A DNA stretch of 53,147 nucleotides, taken from IMG/VR virus record IMGVR_UViG_3300006793_000044, positions 1-53,147 of that record. One strand, given 5' to 3'. Source of the DNA: a virus. The position numbers and the translations under genes are program-made. Under the pieces are notes generated by a model. That model was not told where the DNA came from and searched no databases. It saw only the letters and a list, made by a program, of their open reading frames with translations. Below are positions 46,344 through 53,147 of this stretch, in pieces (position 1 is the stretch's first letter; each line of letters begins with the position of its first letter).

Positions 46344-47417
46344 ATGGCATTTAGTTCAGCAACAGGGCACGGTAACCTGCCCAACGGCGCGTTCAGTAGC
46401 GTAATCTACTCGAAAAAAGTCCAGTCTGCCTTCAGAAAAAGTACCGTTGTCGGTGATATCACCAACAGTGATTATTTTGGCGACATCAATGGTCAAGGGG
46501 ACACAGTTCGCATAATAAAAGAGCCTGAAATTTCGGTCTCTGAGTATAAGCGTGGAACCACAGTAAACGCACAAGACCTTGATGACACAGACTTTTCTTT
46601 AGTTATCGACAAAGCAAACTACTATGCTTTCAAGATGGATGACATTGAAGAAAATATGTCACATGTGAATTTTATTCAGCTCGCAACGGATCGTGCTGCT
46701 TATCGTCTGGCCGATAATTATGACCAAGAAGTTCTTGGTTATTTGGCTGGTTATAAGCAAGCAGCTTTGCATGAAGTAGCAAGCGCACTAAATACCACTG
46801 TGAACGGTGATAAAGCTGTCACAACAGCTGGCTCGAATGAGTTGCTTTCAAGTATGCAGCTCAAGAAAAGTGACTTCGGCAACATCACAACAAGCTCCGC
46901 TGGCGATCATTCGATCCCACTGGCAGCTCGGTTGCCCGGTGCTACCGCACTGCCCACAGCTACAGCCTCACCAGCAATGCTTGTCGCTCGCATGAAGCGT
47001 CTTATGGATCAACAGCAAGTCGATACCCAAGGGCGCTGGCTTTGTGTGGACCCGGTGTTTTTAGAAATCCTCGCAGACGAGGACTCACGATTCATGAATG
47101 GGGACTTCGGCGAGAGCGGCGGTCTACGCAATGGTTTGACTATTAAGAATTTCCACGGTTTCCGGGTTTATTCTTCTAGCAACCTTCCAGCAGTAGGTAC
47201 TGGCGCAGGAACATCTGGATCTGCAAACCAAAATACAAACTTCGGAGTGATAGTTGCAGGGCACGATAGTGCTGTAGCAACAGCCGAGCAGCTGTCCAAA
47301 ACGGAAACATACCGTGATCCAGACAGCTTTGCAGATATCGTTAGAGGTATGCATCTCTACGGTAGAAAGATTCTTCGTCCAGAAGCAATCGTAACCGCCA
47401 AATACAACGCAGCATAA
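46344..47417 (+). CDS. Major capsid protein
   Basis: 357 residues from ATG 46344 (AAGGAGAATCCAA upstream); the longer frame from 46245 is untranslated leader. NGAFSSVIYSKKVQSAFRKSTVVGDITNSDYFGDINGQGDTVRI is the N-terminal arm and E-loop region, LVIDKANYYAFKMDDIEE is the conserved spine helix, and GRWLCVDPVFLEILADE with SNLPAVGTGAG lies in the A-domain. An HK97-fold coat protein of the podovirus/P22-like type. It makes the icosahedral shell. Confidence 0.88.
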   Translation: MAFSSATGHGNLPNGAFSSVIYSKKVQSAFRKSTVVGDITNSDYFGDINGQGDTVRIIKEPEISVSEYKRGTTVNAQDLDDTDFSLVIDKANYYAFKMDDIEENMSHVNFIQLATDRAAYRLADNYDQEVLGYLAGYKQAALHEVASALNTTVNGDKAVTTAGSNELLSSMQLKKSDFGNITTSSAGDHSIPLAARLPGATALPTATASPAMLVARMKRLMDQQQVDTQGRWLCVDPVFLEILADEDSRFMNGDFGESGGLRNGLTIKNFHGFRVYSSSNLPAVGTGAGTSGSANQNTNFGVIVAGHDSAVATAEQLSKTETYRDPDSFADIVRGMHLYGRKILRPEAIVTAKYNAA

Positions 47418-47429
47418 GGGAGATTTACA

Positions 47430-47933
47430 ATGGCTAACTTAGCAACTGCAGATCACGCTGCACAAGGCAACAGCGCACGGGGACGTTCTCCGTACATGGT
47501 GCAAAACACTATCGACATTGCAGCTGCAATTGTTCTCAAAGGCAGCGACTTCGCTGCTAATGACACAATGGAAGTTTTGAATGTTCCAGCGGGAACAGTC
47601 ATTCTTTCGGCGGGTATTGAGATCATGACACAGCTCGATGGTACTTGTACCCTAGACATGGGCTTTACTGGAGGATCTCCAGCTGCTGTCGATGTCTTTG
47701 TCGATGGTTTGGATGTCGTGGGAGGTGCCGTAGGCGCTTATGGTACTACACCAGCCACCGAAGCTGCCCAAGTGCAGGTAATATCTTCAGATGACACTAT
47801 CGATGTGAAATTTGCCACAGAGACAGATGTTACAAGTGGCAAGCTCCGTTTTTGGGCCATCCTAATGGATGTCTCAGACATGGGTGCCCACGACATGATA
47901 GCTGCTACAGCTGATCGTGATTACCTCGCATAA
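47430..47933 (+). CDS. Putative head decoration or capsid-associated protein
   Basis: 167 residues directly after the capsid gene (12-bp gap, AGGGAG). Beta-rich: IVLKGSDFAANDTMEVLNVPAGTVILSAGIEIMTQLDGTCTLDMGF and KLRFWAILMDV. Proteins of this type and position bind the outer capsid surface or form head fibres. No diagnostic motif, so the role is inferred. Confidence 0.55.
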   Translation: MANLATADHAAQGNSARGRSPYMVQNTIDIAAAIVLKGSDFAANDTMEVLNVPAGTVILSAGIEIMTQLDGTCTLDMGFTGGSPAAVDVFVDGLDVVGGAVGAYGTTPATEAAQVQVISSDDTIDVKFATETDVTSGKLRFWAILMDVSDMGAHDMIAATADRDYLA

Positions 47934-47940
47934 AAACTTT

Positions 47941-47976
47941 GGGGCTGGTTTAATCGCTGGCCCCATTCACTTTTTT
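47941..47976 (+). terminator. Weak terminator or attenuator
   Basis: GGGGC (47941-47945) pairs with GCCCC (47960-47964), then ATTCAC and six T. The gap between stem and T run makes it weak, perhaps reducing transcription into the tail genes. Confidence 0.4.
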
Positions 47977-47987
47977 GAAAGTTTGTT

Positions 47988-48677
47988 ATGGCTAGCACAT
48001 ACCTCAGTTTATGTAATCAGGTTCTTCGCCGCCTCAATGAGGTGGAGATTGTGGCTTCTGAGTTTGTGGATGTTGTTGGCGTACAAGCCCTAGTTAAAGA
48101 CGCAGTCAAAGCTTCTGTTGCGCGACTATCGCAACAAGAATATGAATGGCCATTTAATGCGGCCAGCCATACGCAAGCATTAACTGCCGGGACTTCAGAG
48201 TATTCTTGGCCTACATCATTTAAAGCTGTGGATTGGAACTCGTTCCAGATACAGGAAGACACCACCCTCGGTTCAGCCTACAAATCTCTAAAATTTATGG
48301 AGCGAGATGAATGGTACAGGAACCACAGAGACGATGATTACCGCGCAGGAAGCGCGGGTAGAGGAATACCTGATAATGTATTTCCAAGTCATGGTAGTGG
48401 CTGGGGCGTAACGATTTCCCCAAATGCTGCCTACTCAGTCATTTTTAAATATTACTTAGATTTTTCTACTATTTCAGCCTTTGATGACGTTACCCGTATT
48501 CCAACCTCATTTGATCCTGTGTTGGTGGATGGTGCGCTGTACCACATGTATTTGTTCAAAGATAATACTGAGAACGCCCAAGCGGCGTTTTTAACTTTTG
48601 AGCAGGGCATTAAGAACCTGCAGAGCATCTATATAAACAATTATGCTAGTATTTCAGACACTCGGATAAGGTTCTAA
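47988..48677 (+). CDS. Tail tubular protein A-like (gp11-type)
   Basis: 229 residues. LCNQVLRRLNEVEI at the start, VKDAVKASVARLSQQEYEWPFN, then GTSEYSWPTSFKAVDWNSFQI and a C-terminal PVLVDGALYHMYLFKDN. This is the standard pattern of podovirus adaptor proteins joining portal and tail. Stop overlaps the next ATG. Confidence 0.85.
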   Translation: MASTYLSLCNQVLRRLNEVEIVASEFVDVVGVQALVKDAVKASVARLSQQEYEWPFNAASHTQALTAGTSEYSWPTSFKAVDWNSFQIQEDTTLGSAYKSLKFMERDEWYRNHRDDDYRAGSAGRGIPDNVFPSHGSGWGVTISPNAAYSVIFKYYLDFSTISAFDDVTRIPTSFDPVLVDGALYHMYLFKDNTENAQAAFLTFEQGIKNLQSIYINNYASISDTRIRF

Positions 48678-50347
48678 TGCCTGACCAAATCCAATCATTC
48701 AGATTAAATTGTTCCGGGGGGCTCAACAGTAACGAGAACCACCTAGATCTATCTGAGAATAAGCCGGGGTCTGCTACCCGGCTCATCAATTATGAGCCCA
48801 GCCTATTTGGCGGTTATCGCAGGATCGATGGCTACTCAAAATATGACGCAGATTACGGTGAAGTTACTGTTGCAGGATCTACTACTGGCCAAGGCGAAGT
48901 TCTTGGTATTTGCATATTTAAAAATGACGTTACGGGCGCAACCGATATAATCGCCGCTAGACAGGACGCCGGGGCAACTAACTACAGTTTCTATTATTAC
49001 ACAGCAGATATTGGCTGGCGCAAATTCACACTCGATCACAGTGTGACTCGACCAATGACCGCCAACAGCCTGACGGTAAAAAAACTAAGACACGCTCAGT
49101 TCAACTTCGGCAGTGGCAACACCGTTATTTTTGTTGACGGGGTAAACCCGGCAATCGTCTATAATGGGACTAATTGGAAAGAAATAAAATCAAGCCACTC
49201 TGGTGGGTATGACGCGAGTAACAATACCGCTGGAGGTAATCAAGCGTTAAACGCCCCAGCCTTAGTGGATGTTTTTGAGAACCATGTTTTTTTAGCTGGT
49301 CATGCGGCCACGGGTGCGGCGGTAGCTTATAGCAAACCGAATGACGCCTATACATGGACCGCTGCAGCTGGGGCTGGACAGCTAACCGCTGGCTTCGATT
49401 GCGTACAGATAAAGCCTTTTAGAGATAACCTATTTCTGTTTGGTAGTAACAATATCAAAAAGGTTGTCGTAAGCTCAGCTGGGGCGTTTTCCTTAGAAAA
49501 CGTAACAGCGAATGTAGGGTGTGTTGCCCCAGATAGTGTGCAAGAAATTGGTGGGGATTTACTATTTTTAGCGCCTGATGGTTTTCGGCCCGTGGCGGGT
49601 ACGTCACGAATTGGTGATATTGAAATTCAAACAGTTAGTAAGGCCATCCAGAGTAAGCTTGTTGATACAATTGCTAACTTCGATATGAGCGAGCTGAACG
49701 GCGTTGTGATTAGATCTAAAAGCCAAGTACGTTATTTTATTGGTGACGATAGCGACTTTGCATCTTCATCAGATGGAGTGGGCTTCATAGGCGGTCTAAC
49801 GGATAGCTCTGGGGCTATTTCATGGGAGTTTGGGGAGCTTCTCGGGATAAGGGCCAGTTGTTGTACCAGTGATTACGTGGGCACATCAGAGCTGATTTTA
49901 CACGGTGATTACGATGGTAAAGTCTACGCTCAAGAAAGCGGTACATCTTTCGATGGGGACGATATAATTGCAGTTTATTCTACTCCATACTTAGATTTTG
50001 GGGAAACAGAGCAACGTAAGATAATCCGCAAAATTAACACATTTATCCGGGCTGAAGGGCCTTTGGAAATGTTGTTATCCGTTACTTACGATTGGGGCGA
50101 TAGCAATACAGCTGCTCCGAATACTTACACTCAAAGCTCTTCTGGGGCTCCAACTATTTTTTCGGGTAGGGGCATTAACTACGGGGCTACTAACGTCATT
50201 TATGGCGGCTCAACAAAACCAATAATTACATCAAGTGTGCAGGGCTCTGGCTTCGCCACCCAAGCGACATTTGTGACGGTAGGGACAAACAGCGGATACA
50301 CAATCCAAGGCATTGTGTTTGAATTTAGCGCTGCAGGGAGAAGATAA
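48677..50347 (+). CDS. Tail tubular protein B-like (gp12-type nozzle)
   Basis: 556 residues. LNCSGGLNSNENHLDLSENKPGSATRLINYEPSLFGGYRRIDGYSKYD is the usual start of podovirus nozzle proteins. VIFVDGVNPAIVYNGTNW, HVFLAGHAA and LFGSNNIKKVV are beta-propeller blades. Last 30 residues are hydrophobic/aromatic. Builds the tail tube with the 47988 product. Stop overlaps the fibre ATG. Confidence 0.88.
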   Translation: MPDQIQSFRLNCSGGLNSNENHLDLSENKPGSATRLINYEPSLFGGYRRIDGYSKYDADYGEVTVAGSTTGQGEVLGICIFKNDVTGATDIIAARQDAGATNYSFYYYTADIGWRKFTLDHSVTRPMTANSLTVKKLRHAQFNFGSGNTVIFVDGVNPAIVYNGTNWKEIKSSHSGGYDASNNTAGGNQALNAPALVDVFENHVFLAGHAATGAAVAYSKPNDAYTWTAAAGAGQLTAGFDCVQIKPFRDNLFLFGSNNIKKVVVSSAGAFSLENVTANVGCVAPDSVQEIGGDLLFLAPDGFRPVAGTSRIGDIEIQTVSKAIQSKLVDTIANFDMSELNGVVIRSKSQVRYFIGDDSDFASSSDGVGFIGGLTDSSGAISWEFGELLGIRASCCTSDYVGTSELILHGDYDGKVYAQESGTSFDGDDIIAVYSTPYLDFGETEQRKIIRKINTFIRAEGPLEMLLSVTYDWGDSNTAAPNTYTQSSSGAPTIFSGRGINYGATNVIYGGSTKPIITSSVQGSGFATQATFVTVGTNSGYTIQGIVFEFSAAGRR

Positions 50348-53147
50348 TGGCAGGATATACTCGGCAATCGTCGGCATCAATTACATCAGGCGCTAATATT
50401 ACAGCAGCGCCTATAAACGCTGAGTTCAATCAGGTTTTGGCTGGGTTTAACAATAGCACAGGCCACAAACACGATGGCACAGAAGCCGAAGGGCCGGTCA
50501 TTGGACTAATCGGTGATCCCGGCGTTACAACCCCACTGAATAAAGTTGTAGTTGATAACACTAATAATAGAGTTGGCGTCTTTGTAGACGCTGGCGGTGC
50601 AGGATCGACTGTCGAGCAAGTCCGATTCCAGGACGGTGCTATTGTTCCTGTTACAGATAGCGACATCGATCTGGGAACCTCATCAGTCGAATTTAAAGAC
50701 TTGTTCTTAGACGGCACAGCGCATGTAGATACTCTGGATGTGGATGTTAACGCTGGTATTATCGGCAACCTCACAGTCGGTGGTAACACCACGCTCGGTG
50801 ATGCCGCATCCGATACAGTTACTGTAACGGCTGATGTAGCTTCCCCTCTGATCCCCTCTGCTGATGATACATATGACCTAGGAGCAACTGGCTCAGAATG
50901 GCGTAATTTGTACATCGATGGCACTGCAAATATCGATGCTCTTGTAGCTGATACTGCCGACATAAATGGTGGCTCAATTGATGGAGTCACTATCGGTGCC
51001 GCAAGTGCCGGGGCTATAACAGGTACTGCTATCACGGGTACAAGTTTCGTTATCGGCTCTGCTGACATCAACGAAGCTGAATTAGAAACTATTGACGGCG
51101 TAACAGCAGGAACTGTTGCAGCATCTAAGGCTGTAGTTGTCGATAGCAACAAAGATTTTACTGGCGCAAGAAACGTAACAATCACTGGGGAACTTGATGC
51201 TGGTTCTTTAGATGTGTCAGGCGATGTCGATGTAGATGGTACGCTGGAAACTGATGCACTTAGCATAAATGGTACGGCAATTTCTGCGACAGCGGCTGAA
51301 CTAAATATCATGGATGGTGATACATCTGCTACATCAACCACTCTCGTAGATGCAGACAGATTCATTGTGAACGATAACGGCACCATGAAACAGGTAGCAC
51401 TGCCTAATCTGACTACTTATTTGGGTGGTAATTTAAATATTCTGTCTAGTGTGACTGCCGTTGGTGCATTAGACAGCGGAAGCATAACTAGTGGTTTCGG
51501 GACAATAAATACTGGTTCTAGCACTATTACCACTACAGGTAATATTACAGGCGGTAATGTAATTATTAGTGACGGTGGTAACATTGGCTCTTCCAGCGAT
51601 ACTGATGCTATTGCTATTGCCTCTGGCGGTAATGTTACTGTCTCGCAGGACTTGATAATCACAGGAAATCTGACAGTCGGCGGCACCCAAACAGTCGTTG
51701 ATACGGTGACTATGAACGCTGCTAATGCGGTGGTATTCGAAGGTGCTACTGCAGATGACCATGAGACTACGCTTACAATAGTTGATCCAACCGCTGACCG
51801 CACAATCAATTTACCAAATCAATCTGGTACACTCCCCGTTTTAGCGGCGGCAAGCAACGATCAGGTCACGGCAACTCCTGCAGAGTTGTCGATACTGGAT
51901 GGCGATACATCAGCAACTTCTACGACTGTAGCTGACGCTGATCGTGTTGTACTCAACGATAACGGCACTATGAAACAGGTTGCCGTAACAGACCTATCTG
52001 CATATTTTGATGATGAAATTACGGCTATGCCTAATTTGGTCACTACAGCCGCTACCACAGTAGGTGCCTTGAACAGCGGTTCAATTACGTCCGGGTTTGG
52101 TGCCATTGATAATGGCTCATCTGCCATTACTACAACTGGAACGATAACCTACGGCACATTGTCTGATGGCTCTATAAATATTACCGCTTTCGTTGATGAA
52201 GACAACATGGCAAGTAATTCTGCCACACTTATTCCTACTCAACAGTCAGTAAAAGCATATGTAGACTCAGTTAATGGTACATCTAATAACGTCACTGGCC
52301 TCAACGCTACAGGCGCAGAGATTAATACTGTAGCTGATCCAGATACGGCAATTGGTACAACAGCCGTAGCTGGTGGCGATGGGATCGTCACGCAAGATAC
52401 CTCTGGCAATGTGATGCTGCAGACAACGGTTGATACGTTTGATACCTACCTTGCCCAAACCACAAAAACGCTAACGAATAAAACTCTGACCAGCCCAGTA
52501 GTCACGGGAATGCATCTGAATGACTCAGGCTTTACCGTTGAAGGTTCGGCTGCAGATGGCAATGAGACTACGGTAGCATTCACTAACCCGACTGCAGATC
52601 GTACTATTACCTTCCCAAATGCTACTGGCACTGTTGCTATGGCAGGGGATGTCTTGCCACTATCGGGCGGCACGATGACGGGCAACTTGTCTCTGGGCGA
52701 TAACGTCAAGGCGACTTTTGGTGCTGGTGATTTAGAGATTTACCATTCTGGTGCATCATCTTATATTAAAGACGAAGGAACAGGTCAGCTAAACATCTCA
52801 ACAAACGGTACAGATGTAAGATTAACGTCCGCTATAGGTGAGCGTATGTTATTAGCAAGGCCAGATGCTGAGGTTGAGTTATATTACGATGGTTCGCAGA
52901 AGTTAGAAACAACAGCCACAGGCATAGACGTAACAGGCACAGTCCAAGCAGACCAGTTTAACAACGACGAGGCACTGCCAGATGTACGCCCTAGCTTGCT
53001 CTTGGACTTTGCGAACAGCAAAACGCTAGACCCACGGATTACGTTTACCAGAGGCAGCACTGCGACATTCTACGATGGTAAGACCACTGCTAAGGCAGAG
53101 GAGAATTTGCATGAACAATCGCAGGCGTTTCACACATCACCGTGGGA
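50347..53147 (+). CDS. Tail fibre, N-terminal part (runs off window)
   Basis: Open from ATG 50347 (TAATG overlap) to the last base, at least 933 residues. Repeated fibre units of the type ATAELNIMDGDTSATSTTLVD...NDNGTMKQVAL occur at about 310-375 and are repeated near 520, plus many beta-helical DGT...ITG turns. The visible end reads TFTRGSTATFYDGKTTAKAEENL, typical of fibre regions before carbohydrate-binding modules. The C-terminus is probably the fragment at 1-906. Confidence 0.85.
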   Translation, partial: MAGYTRQSSASITSGANITAAPINAEFNQVLAGFNNSTGHKHDGTEAEGPVIGLIGDPGVTTPLNKVVVDNTNNRVGVFVDAGGAGSTVEQVRFQDGAIVPVTDSDIDLGTSSVEFKDLFLDGTAHVDTLDVDVNAGIIGNLTVGGNTTLGDAASDTVTVTADVASPLIPSADDTYDLGATGSEWRNLYIDGTANIDALVADTADINGGSIDGVTIGAASAGAITGTAITGTSFVIGSADINEAELETIDGVTAGTVAASKAVVVDSNKDFTGARNVTITGELDAGSLDVSGDVDVDGTLETDALSINGTAISATAAELNIMDGDTSATSTTLVDADRFIVNDNGTMKQVALPNLTTYLGGNLNILSSVTAVGALDSGSITSGFGTINTGSSTITTTGNITGGNVIISDGGNIGSSSDTDAIAIASGGNVTVSQDLIITGNLTVGGTQTVVDTVTMNAANAVVFEGATADDHETTLTIVDPTADRTINLPNQSGTLPVLAAASNDQVTATPAELSILDGDTSATSTTVADADRVVLNDNGTMKQVAVTDLSAYFDDEITAMPNLVTTAATTVGALNSGSITSGFGAIDNGSSAITTTGTITYGTLSDGSINITAFVDEDNMASNSATLIPTQQSVKAYVDSVNGTSNNVTGLNATGAEINTVADPDTAIGTTAVAGGDGIVTQDTSGNVMLQTTVDTFDTYLAQTTKTLTNKTLTSPVVTGMHLNDSGFTVEGSAADGNETTVAFTNPTADRTITFPNATGTVAMAGDVLPLSGGTMTGNLSLGDNVKATFGAGDLEIYHSGASSYIKDEGTGQLNISTNGTDVRLTSAIGERMLLARPDAEVELYYDGSQKLETTATGIDVTGTVQADQFNNDEALPDVRPSLLLDFANSKTLDPRITFTRGSTATFYDGKTTAKAEENLHEQSQAFHTSPW

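Noticed and set aside
50430-52709. Several long minus-strand frames (up to 318 codons) opposite the tail fibre gene
   Set aside because: They are mirror images of the repetitive Thr/Asp/Val-rich fibre codons, have no ribosome sites and look like low-complexity Ser/Val/Pro text.
1-53147. Terminal direct repeats as in T7-like genomes
   Set aside because: The first and last bases share only GA, and both edges lie within one gene, so no terminal repeat is visible in this window.

Overview
The window is almost all of a tailed bacteriophage genome with short-tailed (podovirus-like) virion genes. I read it as a temperate marine-type phage of an alphaproteobacterium. The evidence is a complete late operon (terminase, portal, scaffold, major capsid protein, two tail tubular proteins, tail fibre, internal virion proteins, lysis cassette), a replication operon on the other strand, and a tyrosine integrase. 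Near the integrase lies a 39-bp copy of the 3' end of an initiator tRNA (tRNA-fMet) gene, a typical attP. The family A DNA polymerase carries a DnaJ-like zinc-finger insertion, which from memory is a hallmark of phages related to HMO-2011 (a SAR116 phage). A DUF1127 protein, a family typical of Alphaproteobacteria, fits the same host. I could not test the host or the relationship.

Layout. 1-13216 (+): end of the tail fibre gene, tail chaperone-like protein, structural proteins, a membrane-tailed muramidase with embedded spanins, an S74-chaperone tail protein and two large internal virion proteins. 13217-13450: convergent terminators around a short hairpin RNA segment. 13451-23351 (-): class II ribonucleotide reductase, MazG-like protein, DUF3310 protein, resolvase, Cas4-like nuclease, DNA polymerase, helicase, primase. 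23352-26413 (-): attP, small early genes, a winged-helix protein and the integrase. 26414-27241: divergent control region with promoters, operator-like repeats, one small gene and a possible small RNA. 27242-31336 (+): early accessory genes (GP88-like, DUF932-like and many small unknowns) in DNA unusually rich in six-base palindromes. 31337-31966: non-coding, packed with CAGCTG and CCCGGG words. 31967-35349 (+): a PD-(D/E)XK nuclease and many small proteins. 35353-53147 (+): packaging, capsid and tail genes. The tail fibre gene runs off the right edge and its C-terminal part opens the left edge, as expected for a circular or permuted genome cut inside this gene, probably with some of it missing.

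How it works together. The minus-strand operon supplies nucleotides (RNR, MazG-like), replication and recombination. The plus-strand early block probably remodels the host. The late operon packages DNA, builds the particle and lyses the cell. Integration would use the integrase and the fMet attP. Intergenic regions share GGTA...TACC inverted repeats that may be operators of one phage regulator, and several early genes share an identical 13-nt leader ending at the start codon. I did not recognise a CI-like repressor; the winged-helix protein at 24743-25099 is the best candidate.
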